Below, in pieces: positions 1 to 11,322 of a stretch of 64,000 nt of DNA. The number at the start of each line of letters is the position of its first letter. The stretch's first letter is position 1. The stretch covers positions 13,875,325 to 13,939,324 of the forward strand of contig JAFMSR010000003.1 in assembly GCA_022818135.1 (NCBI GenBank), read 5' to 3'. Made by a program: the position numbers and the translations under genes. A model generated the notes under the pieces. The model did no database searches, was not told the DNA's origin, and saw nothing but the letters and a program-made list of their open reading frames with translations. Source of the DNA: Saxidomus purpurata. Taxonomy: Eukaryota; Mollusca; Bivalvia; Venerida; Veneridae.

Positions 1-2335
1 TTCAAGTGGTCGTCATAGAGTGTACCATATATAAACACCGTTACATTAAAACATGGCCTCTGATTTCATTTTACGTTTTCAAGTGGTCATTATAGGGTGT
101 ACCATATATAAATACCCTATCATTAAAACATGGCATATATAAATACCCTTACATTAAAACATGCCTCTGATTTCATTTTACATTTTCAAGTGGTCATCTT
201 AGAGTGTACCATATATAAACACCCTTACATCAAAACATGGCTTCTGATTTCATTTTAAATGTTCAAGTGGTCATCATAGAGTGTATCTAAACACCCTAAC
301 ATCAAAACATGGCTTCTGATTTCATTTTACATGTTCCAGTGGTCATCATAGAGTGTACCATATATAAACACCCTTACATTAAAACATGGCCTCTGATTTC
401 ATTTTACATGTTCAAGTGGTCATCATAGAGTGTACCATATATAAACACCCTTACATTAAAACATGGCCTCTGATTTCATTTTACATGTTCAAGTGGTCAT
501 CATAGACTGTACCATGTTTAAACACCCTTACATTAAAACATGGCCTCTCATTTCATTTTACATGTTCAAGTGGTCATCATAGAGTGTACCATAATATAAA
601 CACCCTTATATTAAAACATGGCCTCTGATTTCATTTTACATGTTCCAGTGGTCATCATAGAGTGTACCATATATAAACACCCTTACATTAAAACATGGCC
701 TCTGATTTCATTTTACATGTTCAAGTGGTCATCCTAGAGTGTACCATATATAAACACCCTTACATTAAAACATGGCCTCTCATTTCATTTTACATGTTCA
801 AGTGGTCATCATAGAGTGTACCATATATAAACACTCTTACATTAAAACATGGCCTCTGATTTCATTTTACATGTTCAAGTGGTTATCATAGAGTGTACCA
901 TATATAAACACCCTTACATTAAAACATGGCCTCTGAATTCATTTTACATGTTCAAGTGGTCATCATAGAGTGTACCATATATAAACACCGTTACATTAAA
1001 ACATGGCCTCTGATTTCATTTTACATGTTCCAGTGGTCATCATAGAGTGTACCATATATAAACACCGTTACATTAAAACATGGCCTCTGATTTCATTTTA
1101 CATGTTCCAGTGGTCATGTACCATGTTTAAACACCCTTACATTAAAACATGGCCTCTGATTTCATTTTACATGTTCAAGTGGTCATCATAGAGTGTACCA
1201 TATATAAACACCCTTACATTAAAACATGGCCTCTGATTTCATTTTACATGTTCAAGTGGTCATCATAGAGTGTACCATATATAAACACCCTTACATTAAA
1301 ACATGGCCTCTGATTTCATTTTACATGTTCAAGCGGTCGTCATAGAGTGTACCATATATAAACACCGTTACATTAAAACATGGCCTCTGATTTCATTTTA
1401 CGTTTTCAAGTGGTCATTATAGGGTGTACCATATATAAATACCCTATCATTAAAACATGGCATATATAAATACCCTTACATTAAAACATGGCCTCTGATT
1501 TCATTTTACATGTTCAAGTGGTCATCATAGAGTGTACCATATATAAACACCCTTACATTAAAACATGGCCTCTGATTTCATTTTACATGTTCCAGTGGTC
1601 ATCATAGAGTGTACCATGTTTAAACACCCTTACATTAAAACATGGCCTCTGATTTCATTTTACATGTTCAAGTGGTCATCATAGAGTGTACCATATATAA
1701 ACACCCTTACATTAAAACATGGCCTCTGATTTCATTTTACATGTTCCAGTGGTCATCATAGAGTGTACCATGTTTAAACACCCTTACATTAAAACATGGC
1801 CTCTGATTTCATTTTACATGTTCCAGTGGTCATCATAGAGTGTACCATATATAAACACCCTTACATTAAAACATGGCCTCTGATTTCATTTTACATGTTC
1901 AAGTGGTCATCGTAGAGTGTACCATATATAAACACCCTTACATTAAAACATGGCCTCTGATTTCATTTTACATGTTCCAGTGGTCATCATAGACTGTACC
2001 ATGTTTAAACACCCTTACATTAAAACATAGCCTCTGATTTCATTTTACATGTTCCAGTGGTCATCATAGAGTGTACCATATATAAACACCCTTATATTAA
2101 AACATGGCCTCTCATTTCATTTTACATGTTCAAGTGGTCATCCTAGAGTGTACCATATATAAACACCCTTATATTAAAACATGGCCTCTCATTTCATTTT
2201 ACATGTTCAAGTGGTCATCATAGAGTGTACCATGTTTAAACACCCTTATATTAAAACATGGCCTCTGATTTCATTTTGCATGTTCAAGTGGTCATCATAG
2301 AGTGTACCATATATAAACACCCTATATTAAAACAG
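1..2335. repeat. 77-bp satellite array (about 30 copies), cut by the window edge
   Basis: Head-to-tail units of about 77 bp run from the first base to about 2335. Each carries the blocks AAGTGGTCATCATAGAGTG, TACCATATATAAACACCC and CATGGCCTCTGATTTC. Two unit types alternate irregularly: one has CCATATATAAAC and the other CCATGTTTAAAC. A rare shortened unit (CCTATCATTAAAACATGGC followed by a second ATATAAATACCC) occurs near 110-150 and again near 1440-1480. Short open frames inside (for example 1003-1191) are by-products of the repeat, not genes. The array continues upstream of the window, so its true size is unknown. Confidence 0.95.
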
Positions 2336-3995
2336 CACAGTTTCATAATTTTGCCTATATATTGTATAGCAAAATCTAATAAATGCTATATAAAAAAGTG
2401 ATGAACATATTCTAACTCACTTGGGTATACTGATTATTTTTTGTTTAGATGAAACAATAGTGTTTGATTATGTACAATGTATTTACATATAAAGGCCAGC
2501 ATTTTTTATTTTCTGTTTTACGGGAGCGCCGACTGTAGTTTTTAATAAAACTAAATAAAAATTATATTGAATTTTGGCATTTTTGATTTCAATTTACCTG
2601 CCAATCCGTATCTTAGCTAACTCCAAATATAAACTTTTACAGTCGGCCTTTTTTGCCTTCTTTAGCAGAGGCTGATGTTCATTGGAAATATTTTATTTTT
2701 TTCACAATTGGATGCCTAAAGATTCACAAAATGCATGGAATTTCACAATTTTGCAAAAGAAAGTCCGAGTGAAATGTTTACACTGAAAGAAATTTGATTT
2801 CAGTTTTCGTATAAAATAGTTCACATGATTTAATCAAACTAAACTCCCGGTTGTAGTTACTTCCCCTTTCACATATGTAGGTATTTAAAAGGGAAGTAAC
2901 TGCGGCAGGGAGTACCTGTTGGTTAGAACAATGTTCCTAGAATCGCACCTAGATAAATGATTCCAAAAAATAAACAAGAGACTGTTTCAACAAAAACTGA
3001 AAGAAACAAGGTAGATTTATGACTCAAAACAGACTTCAATGGACAGAAAGGCAAAACTGTTTAGTACAGGTACTTGCTCATAAACAGAATCAGCTGTGAA
3101 TAGTGACAACCACTTGCTCAATCACCATTTCAACATGTCAGTTGTGTTGGAGTGTAGCAATTCCTTTTTTAATCCAGGGCTTTTCATCCTTATATTATAA
3201 CAGAGGCCGATATTCGCCCACTTCACAATCCAAAAATATAGTATTTTTTCCCAACTGTGGGAGAGCAACTTCCCAAAATGCAAGGTAAGTTTTCCCCAAA
3301 GTTTGTTTACATTTTAGTATTTCCGGAGGAAGCATTTGTCTGGTATAGATTTTTAGTCGCACTATAATGTAACAGCACACAGTACCGCGTGTTATGTATT
3401 ACCAGTCTAATCCATTATGTTCTGGGCCTGAATTTTAGTCAGTGTCTCTGGGGAGGTAAATTTATTTTGACTTCCGGTTGACTTTGACAATGTCGCATAA
3501 CGGAAAAATATTATTGTAAATCTTTTCCCAAAATGGACTTTTATCTCGCATAAATTTCCCAATTGAAAGGCCATCTTCCCAATTTCCTGATAAAAAGCCC
3601 TGTAATCTAATGCCTTTCATACATTTTGTAAGATAGTAACACAACTTAAATTTCACAACAATTACTGTCAAATGATAACACACTATATTTTTTCACAATT
3701 TGGGTCCCAGTGCACTGGAGTCTTCACAATTTTGATGAAAATGCCCTGCACGATAGGGGAATTTCTTCTAACGCTCTCAGTTCACCAGTTCCCGGTACTT
3801 GTTATCTAATTGATATTTAAGTGGTGCAAAGCCTGGATATGTCAAAACAATCGTGAGCAAGTTACAGCTTTCCAGTCATTTCAGCTTTTAATATTGGCAT
3901 TTGCAAATTTACTCTACTAAAAACAAGTTACTTCTATTGCTTGCTCCCTAAGTCAAGAAATGTGTTGTTATAAAAAATGTTCTAATAAATATAGT
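2336..3995. other. Intergenic, degenerate repeat debris
   Basis: No gene is recognised. The stretch holds a foldback at 2843-2913 and related TTCACAATTTTG-rich blocks near 2700-2760 and 3690-3740. Copies of an AAAGCCCTG / CAGGGCTTTT motif lie near 3175, 3590 and 3740, suggesting remnants of one mobile element. The short open frames here lack recognisable domains. Confidence 0.5.
2843..2913. repeat. Foldback hairpin, about 25-bp arms
   Basis: The left arm (ACTCCC..GTAGTTACTTCCCC, about 2843-2868) pairs with the right arm (GGGAAGTAACTGC..GGGAGT, about 2889-2913) around a short AT-rich loop. There are a few mismatches next to an 11-bp perfect core. The form fits a tiny foldback MITE or a remnant of one. 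A transcribed hairpin precursor is possible but unsupported. Confidence 0.6.
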
Positions 3996-4001
3996 TTTAT
4001 T
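3996..4001 (-). terminator. Poly(A) signal AATAAA of the TRIM-like gene
   Basis: On the minus strand AATAAA begins three bases after the TGA stop of the B-box/coiled-coil gene. It implies a very short 3' UTR and supports the stop at 4004-4006 as the real gene end. Confidence 0.6.
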
Positions 4002-4003
4002 TT

Positions 4004-7000
4004 TCACATTTGTGGGATTATGATTGATTCAAACAAATTTTTCTTTTTTCCTTTGGCCCGACTTAAAACACTATTCTGCTGAACATTACTGGTAGCTGGA
4101 TGTTTGTTCTGTCTTGTATCCTGACTTGAAGTAACTCGTTGGTACTGGATGGAACTGGTAGAGCTTGCATCGTCTTCCTCATTCTTGATATTTCTCTGCC
4201 TTATTGTTCCAAGAGCATTCATTTCCTTTAGCAGTGCAGGTAGCTTCTGATCAGCAGTAAACTTGATATCCACTAATTGGATCTGTGCTTTTATGTCTTC
4301 TGTACATTGAGACGCCAAGGTAGCAGCCTGGTTCCCTTTCTTTACATTGACAAAGGCCTGTGATACATTGTTGCCAGGAGACGCTACTTTATCTTGAGCT
4401 GATCTGATGTTGGTTTTGTTTGTTTTCATCATTTCTGTTGCTTTTTCTATTTCATCAATCAAGGCTTTGTATATACTTTCTATCTCACTGACAGAGTTCT
4501 GCTCAAGTTGATCAAGTTTGTCGTTGAGTTCCTTTCTGAATTTTCTGATGCTGTCAAGCATCTCAGCTTTTCCTTTCAAGAGTTGTTGTTTTTGATGTTG
4601 AAGGTTGTCATGGTGTTCAGTCAGGGTCGCTGCAACTCCCTCTAGGATACGTTGCGTTTCCTTCAGCATAGATGTACTTGCATCATTTTTAAGAAACTCA
4701 GGAATATAGAATGTGTCTTGGCATGATCTGAAAGTAGCAGAAATAATATTTATTGCTGTTAGTCACATTTCCTGAAATGCACTACAGATAAATGTCATTT
4801 TAAGGGATATACTTTTGACCTTATTTTGATATTCTATAGATCATGTATTTAATCTATGATATTTTGTTCTCATTCTTGACACAGATTGCCCCAAAAATTT
4901 CAAGAACACATCTTTTCAATAGTTATGAAACACTTAGCACAAATATGTTCAATCAGTCCATGTCTGTGCTTTGTAATTATGTGTTCAATCAGTCCATGTC
5001 TGTGCTTTGTAATTAGGTGTTCAACCAGTCCATGTCTGTGCTTTGTAATTAGGTGTTCAATCAGTCCATGTCTGTGCTTTGTAATTAGGTGTTCAATCAG
5101 TCCATGTCTGTGCTTTGTAATTAGGTGTTCAATCAGTCCATGTCTGTGCTTTGTAATTATGTGTTCAATCAGTCCATGTCTGTGCTTTGTAATTATGTTT
5201 TCAATCAGTCCATGTCTGTGCTTTGTAATTATGTGTTCAATCAGTCCATGTCTGTGCTTTGTAATTACGTGTTCAATCAGTCCATGTCTGTGCTTTGTAA
5301 TTACGTGTTCAATCAGTCCATGTCTGTGCTTTGTAATTAGGTGTTCAATCAGTCCATGTCTGTGCTTTGTTATTAGGTGTTCAGTCAGTCCATGTCTGTG
5401 CTTTGTAATTATGTGTTCAAGCAGTCCATGTCTGTGCTTTGTAATTATGTGTTCAAGCAGTCCATGTCTGTGCTTTGTAATTAGGTGTTCAAGCAGTCCA
5501 TGTCTGTGCTTTGTAATTATGTGTTCAAGCAGTCCATGTCTGTGCTTTGTATAGACACTAACATGACTGTAAATGTATAAAACAAGAGTAAACCTTTTAA
5601 CATGTCTTTCAAAGTGTTTGAAATACAGTTTTTATCCCTGAACTTTTGCTTAATTTTCAAAGTATAGTATAGTTTATTTGTGATTCGTAGGCCAAGGGCC
5701 AATACACAACTTATGTACGTAGTAGTAACATACATTGAAATATGTGAATACAAACAAAACATCTTTACATATTATCATAGTATGCAATTGTGCCGTAATC
5801 AAGAAAGCCTATAGCAATCCCTGCATTTATACAGATTGTCTATATATAAAGGACAAGCATTTCGAACTACATACAAAATACATGTTTATATAATAAGCCC
5901 GAATATCTACTTAACTGTATTTTTCTATATACTAGTTACTAGTTTGGTTCTACGTTTAAAAGAGTAATATAGATAGATGGCTATAATATTCTAATAAGCC
6001 TGAATATCTGCTTAACTATATTTTTCTAAACACTACATTAAATTACAAAATTTGATATGCGAAGGGTTTGTTATACAGTAACCTAGTATATATTTCTCCC
6101 AAAGGGCATTGTATAGAGGGCATGTCAAGACAAAATGTAACTATGACATCCTCTAAAATACACTCACAGTAACAACAATAACGATATTCAGGAGGGATGT
6201 TATATATCTATCATGAGATTATGAGATGAAAATCTAAAAGTTTCCATACATTTTCTAAATTTACCAATGTCAAAGAAATTCAAGATATAATCAAGATCAT
6301 GCAGATTCATGGAAACAAGGCAATCTGAAAGACAGATATTTCCTTCACTGTATGAAGGGATGTCGAAAAGATAACCTTTGACCCTTAAGGGTGACCTTCA
6401 CCTTATATCAGTTAAGTTTGAGTGTGGATTCTGCACAACCTCTGTGAGATGAACATCTGATTAAAACTTAAGTATCTTGAATATCCTTCAATGGAAATGT
6501 ATTCACATGACCTTTGACCCCTTATTGTGACCTTGACCAAGTGAGGTTGGGACTAAGATTCTGCATGTTGTCTAGATGGGATGAACATTTGACTCAAGTC
6601 TAAGGGGTTTATGAGTTATGGAACATACTAGAGAAATGTACTAAGTATGTATTTTTATAAACAATGATCCCTAAGTGTGGCCTTGATCTGGAGTGGGTGG
6701 TGTTAAGACATGGGTTTTTGTATGTTAGAGCTTGATTACATTTAACCAAAGTTATATGAAATTCCTTTCAGGAGTTTAGGGTTTCACTAAATTGACACAT
6801 AAATCCAACGACCTCTAAGTTTGGCCTTGGCATTTAGTGGGCAGGGTGGGAACATTTATTAAAAGCTATGTGAAAGTCTTTTCAGGTGCATTCAGTCAGA
6901 ACAGATACCATATATCGGGTTTTTTTCCGCGACCCTCAAATTTCGCTACTTTGATCCAGTTCTAATTTTAGCAAATCTAATTTTCACGATTTTAAAAAAG

Positions 7001-9717
7001 TTTATTTTGATTTTCTCGTTTTTTAACTAAGGGAGAAATTTACCATGACATCGTTTTATAGATAAAGGCAAATCACTATATGACAGTGCTGTAAACCAGT
7101 ATCCAGAACTGCTTCAGTTGTTAATTGTAAGAGGTAAGTTACATAATTTAACACCTGTGCCGATATTGTTTTCTGGTAATTAAAAGACGCCTTATTCAAT
7201 ATATTTATTATACAGTTTATGTTAGATAATATGCTAATCGTGTTATAACGTGTAAACAAAAATAGATTAAGTCAAGTATCATACCCACATATACATGAAA
7301 TAAAGATACATGTAATGATTACTTCAAATTTCGCGAAATGTTGTACTAAATTTTTGCTGATTCTAAATTTAGCGATTTTCACTGCTCGTGAATATAGCGA
7401 AAATTAGATGTGCGAAAAAAAACCCGATATATGGTACGCATAAGTCCACACACAGCACAACGTAAGGCATGACATCTTTGTTATTTTCTGGTGCACTATA
7501 CATATGTTGTTTTTTAGCTCACCTGGCTATGCCAGGGTAAGCTTTTCTGATCGATGATTGTCCGTCGTCCGTCAACATTTTGATTCAAATGACATCTCCT
7601 CTGAAACCTCTAGGCCAATGTTGATAAAACTATGCAGGAATGTTCCTTGCATAAAGCTCTACCAAATTGTTCAAAGAATTCCATTCCATGCAGAACTCTG
7701 GTTGCTATGGCAACAAATAGGAAAAACTTTAAAAATCTTCTTCTCTGAAACCACAAGGCCTAGAGCTTAGATATTTGGCATGTAGCATTGTCTAGTGGAC
7801 CTCTACCAAGATTGTTCAAATTATGACCCCCGGGTCAAAATTGACCCCTGCGGGTGGGCACTTAGTTTTTGCATAGGCATATATAGGAAAAACTTTAAAA
7901 ATCTTCTTCTCTGAAACCACAAGGCCTAGAGCTAAGATATTTGGCATGTAGCATTGTCTAGTGGACCTCTACCAAGATTGTTCAAATTATGATCCCCGGG
8001 TCAAAATTGACCCCGCACCGGGGGTCACTTAGTTTTGCATAGGAATATATAGGAAAAACTTTAAAAATCTTCTTCTCTGAAACCACAAGGCCTAGAGCTT
8101 AGATATTTGGCATGTATTATTGGCTAGTGGACCTCTACCAAGATTGTTCAAATTATGACCCCCGGGTCAAAATTGACCCCGCACCGGGGGTCACTTAGTT
8201 TTACATAGGCTTATATAGTAAAAACTTCAAAAATCTTCTTCTTTGAAACCACAAGGCCTAAAGCTTAGATATTTGGCATGTATTATTGGCTAGTGGACCT
8301 CTACCAATACTGTTCAAATTATGACCCCCGGGTCAAAATTGACCCCACACCGGGGTCACTTAGTTTTACATAGGCTTATATAGTAAAAACTTCAAAAATC
8401 TTCTTCTTTGAAACCACAAGGCCTAGGGCTTAGATATTTGGCATGTAGCATTGGCTAGTGGACCTCTACCAATATTGTTCAAATTATGACCCCCGGGTCA
8501 AAATTGACACCGCACCGGGGGTCACTTAGTTTTACATAGGCTTATATAGGGAAAACTTTAAAAATCATTTTCTCTGAAACCACAAGGCCTAGAGCTTAGA
8601 TATTTGGCATGTAGCATTGCCTAGTAGACCTCTTCAAAGTTTGTTCAAATTATGCCCCTGGGGTCAAAACTGACCTTGCCCGAGGGGGGGGGATCATTTG
8701 TTTTACAAAGGCGTATATAGGAAAACTTATTTGGTATATAACATTATCTAGTGATCTTCCACCAGGCAAGTGGACTTGTACCAAGGTGAGCGATATAGGG
8801 CCATCTTGGCCCTCTTGTCATCTATACTATTCTACGGAAAAAAGAAATATCAATGGGACTGCCAGTTCCTGTTTTCTATAGAAGATGCATAAACATCCAG
8901 TCATTTTACCCATGTAATGATATATTATCCTACTCTTTAAGTATCCAGAGGTACTAATAGCTTCTGTCATGAGCACGAGGTTCAGATCTAAATATCCATC
9001 ACCAAAGGTAACTGTTTTGGCGGTAACTGATCCATGGTAATGGTTATTTCCATCTAAACCAAATGACAGAAACTTTTTATTGCATACTGTCTTGCACTTT
9101 AAACAAATGCAAACTTATCAAAATAAAACATTATCTTATAAAAAAAAGCTATATTCAGATGCTTTGGAGAAGTGACGTCACAGTATTTATAATGCTACGT
9201 CACAAGTAACTCATGCGAGTCATATTACATGGGGATATGTCATATAAGATTTTCCAGCACTGGTGAAAAGTACAGATACCCCGATCTGGTATGCAAAAAT
9301 ACTGCTTTCAAGCCCAGTAAATAGAAATGTATGTGTAAATTTGAAATACCTGTGCTCTACAGCCATACATGTAGCGCAGCCAACATCATCATGGATTTCA
9401 CAGTACATGTCAATATAGTAATGGTTGTGCTTGGCACATCTCTCTGTGGGTGCTTGAGGCAACTTCTTACTAGAACCCCGCTGTACTGAAGCCTTTTTAT
9501 GGGTGGATTTGAACTGCCCTTTATCAAGGATCTCGTGTCCAGAAAGTAACGGAACATCCTCGTGCACTTTCACACAGGTCAAGCAGTAATAGTCGTTGCA
9601 TTCCAAGCAGTATTTCTCTGCCTCACTGTTTGTTCCTTTTCGTTTACATATCGCACAAAGTAAATCAAACGTTTCATCAGACAAAATGTCAATATCTAAA
9701 CTTCCGCCAGTTGCCAT
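4004..9717 (-). CDS. B-box/coiled-coil TRIM-like protein without RING or NHL domain (2 coding exons)
   Basis: The coding exons are 9717-9350 and 4727-4004, with donor GTATTTC and acceptor CTTTCAG. The join reads EHR-SCQD in frame and gives 363 aa. Residues 21-61 form a B-box1-like zinc module (C21, C24, C37, C40, C45, C48, H52, H61). Residues 94-122 form a B-box2 (C94, H97, C106, H109, C114, C117, H122), followed by the FYIPEF motif usual after this box in molluscan TRIM relatives. Residues from about 143 to 260 are rich in K, E, L and Q and look like a coiled coil. The tail (KNEEDDASS onwards) is polar and ends without a C-terminal propeller. There is no RING, so E3 ligase activity is not expected; related proteins act as oligomerising scaffolds in innate or regulatory pathways, and the role here is inferred. 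The ATG context AAGAATGG is good. The 4.6-kb intron holds a minisatellite, a MITE and a repeat array. Confidence 0.85.
4946..5551. repeat. 36-bp minisatellite, about 17 copies
   Basis: The unit is TGTTCAATCAGTCCATGTC plus TGTGCTTTGTAATTAGG-like sequence. It is highly uniform, with changes mainly at the last two bases (AGG, ATG, ACG) and AAT/AAG in the 3' copies. The period is a multiple of three, so two plus-strand frames stay open (222 and 71 codons). It lies in the intron of the TRIM-like gene on the opposite strand; I regard the frames as artefacts. Confidence 0.95.
6906..7436. mobile_element. MITE with TA duplication, about 530 bp
   Basis: The terminal inverted repeats are CCATATATCGGGTTTTTTT at 6908 and its complement ending at 7434. 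Both are bordered by TA (6906-6907 and 7435-7436). No transposase is present. The TA target and AT-rich body suggest a Tc1/mariner-type non-autonomous element. It lies in the TRIM-like gene intron. Confidence 0.8.
7516..8818. mobile_element. Dispersed element with internal 166-bp tandem units
   Basis: The element opens with AGCTCACCTGG plus a GTCCGTCGTCCGTC tract and closes with AGGTGAGCGATATAGGGCC followed by a palindromic GGGCCATCTTGGCCC. Between about 7720 and 8700 lie about six units of about 166 bp. Each contains CCACAAGGCCTAGAGCTTAG, GGACCTCTACCAA and GACCCCCGGGTCAAAATTG. The same family recurs at 27576, 36751 and 39583. No open frame supports a protein; this is a non-autonomous, probably very abundant family. 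Confidence 0.8.
9170..9310. repeat. Dispersed repeat, copy 1 (pair at about 36350-36480)
   Basis: The blocks TTTTCCAGCACT, CAGATA.CCC.ATCTGGTATGCAA and ATGTCACAAGTAA-like sequence are shared in the same orientation with about 36350-36480. The latter lies in ACAD8 intron 4, right beside the breakpoint of the duplicated ACAD8 segment. Confidence 0.65.
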
Positions 9718-10639
9718 TCTTAATATTTGTTAAATTTCATCTTATCAGCTTTCTGTATAATGGAAAGTAATTTTCTTAAGAACAAAACCTAAAAACCTAA
9801 GAATGCTTCAAATCAACTGAAAAATGGTCTAAACAAGATAGATTTAAACACAAAATTTTCCACCTTTCTTATCAAAGTCCAAAGTTTATAAACAAACATG
9901 TTTATTTTGTACATTGTTGAATACATATGATTATTATCAGCAATGAGTGAAATAATTTTGTTCACAGTTTTGTGATAAAAACATTTTAACATCAATGTAA
10001 TTTATCATTATCTTCTTGGGTTTTATTTCATTTGTTCAATAAGTCTGACACAGTATCTAGTTTTAGAAAGCTTATAGCTACAATGCTTTAGTATAGAAAT
10101 AGTATCTTGGGCCAGTTGGATAACCGGACACTATGTACATATTAGTCATTAGTTCTAAAAGTTTGCAACATTATTCGCACTATCCATTTTTTTGGCTTGA
10201 CTGTAGTAAATCCTAGAATAACTTTTTAATAACCTTGGCTTTGTTAAAGTTTGCATACACAGTCTTGTTTTCAAAACTTTTGAAACTGCACAGTTCTTCA
10301 GTGAAAAAGGTCATAGCATCAATTCTCATAATTTAGACAAAATTATTCCTGTATTTGGAGTTAAAAATTCCTGGTTAAATGTTTTGTATGCCAGTTGCTA
10401 TTTCCCAAAATATTTAATATAGGAGTTAAATTTCACACAATAACTGTATACCCCCTTTTAAAAGCCCAAGACCTGTGGCATTTCATTTGTGACCCAGGGA
10501 CAATTATTCCAGACCCAAAATGTAAAAAAAAGAGTAATTTTTTACCCGGAGACCCAAAATGCAGTTAAACCTACCATTTAACTGGGTGAAACTGAGTTAC
10601 AATGTTATTTTCATCATTTAGTTTTAACAATTTCAAATT
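9718..10639. other. Intergenic, upstream of the TRIM-like gene
   Basis: AT-rich sequence contains the presumed promoter and 5' UTR of the minus-strand B-box gene. No TATA box, other gene or clear repeat could be identified. Confidence 0.4.
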
Positions 10640-11060
10640 GTACCCTTGAAATAACTGTTTGAAGATTCGAAGACTTATCGCCCTCCATTACAATTTGTTT
10701 TCTGTTGGAGAAATAAGATCTAAACCAAATTATTGCGGAATCCGAAAAGTGGCATAGTTTGAGTTTTTGAAGTAGCAGTTCATGATTTACTGTATCAAAT
10801 GCTTTTCTTAAGTCGAGGTACAATACGCCGACCATTTTGCTGTAATCAATTTCCCTTGACCATTGGTCTATTAACCTTACAAGAGCGGTCTGGCAAGAAT
10901 GGTTCTGTCTGAAACCAGATTGTGTATTATGTATAATGTTTGTATATTGAAAGAATCGGTGTAATTCATTTGCCATATGTTTTTCAGAGACCTTTGAAAT
11001 AGTTGGCAAAATCAAGATCGGTCTATAATTATTAGCATCTTCCTTAGCATTACTTATTGA
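10640..11060 (-). mobile_element. Non-LTR retrotransposon (LINE) reverse-transcriptase fragment
   Basis: Minus-strand translation from about 11060 gives an open stretch with NNYRPI-LILPTISKV, the fingers motif SGFRQNHSCQTAL, and LYLDLRKAFDTVNHELL. The last is RT motif A with its catalytic aspartate in a YLDLRKAFD context. WFRSYFSNRKQ follows, ending near SR where an intact element would continue with GVPQGS. The motif B glycine-rich segment, the catalytic YxDD box and the endonuclease are absent, so this is a dead 5'- and 3'-truncated piece. The motifs fit the jockey/CR1-like range; clade is not resolved. Confidence 0.88.
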
Positions 11061-11322
11061 CAGCTCTAGTTTGAGATTTGTTTAAGCATTCCTCCAAATA
11101 TGATTAGAATGCTTATAGACATAACAGTTTTGATTATTCACGGTACTGCACTAGTTAGTTTGTGGAGAAATAGCCTTTGAAAGTTTACTAATATTGGCAT
11201 CAACCACAGGCTGTTTTGTTGGCCACGGTAAATGCTGTAAAATTTCATACCAGGAAACACTTTGTTAGATCTGAGAGCTTTACTTGCATACTTAGAGCTG
11301 ACTTCTTTTTATTTTCTTGTAG

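Noticed and set aside
1..2335. CRISPR-like regular repeats
   Set aside because: Units are contiguous with no unique spacers, in a eukaryotic genome; this is a satellite.
4886..5554. 222-codon Cys-rich open frame, tempting as a secreted repeat protein
   Set aside because: It is wholly a 36-bp minisatellite whose period keeps any stop-free frame open; no signal peptide, and it lies in an intron on the opposite strand.
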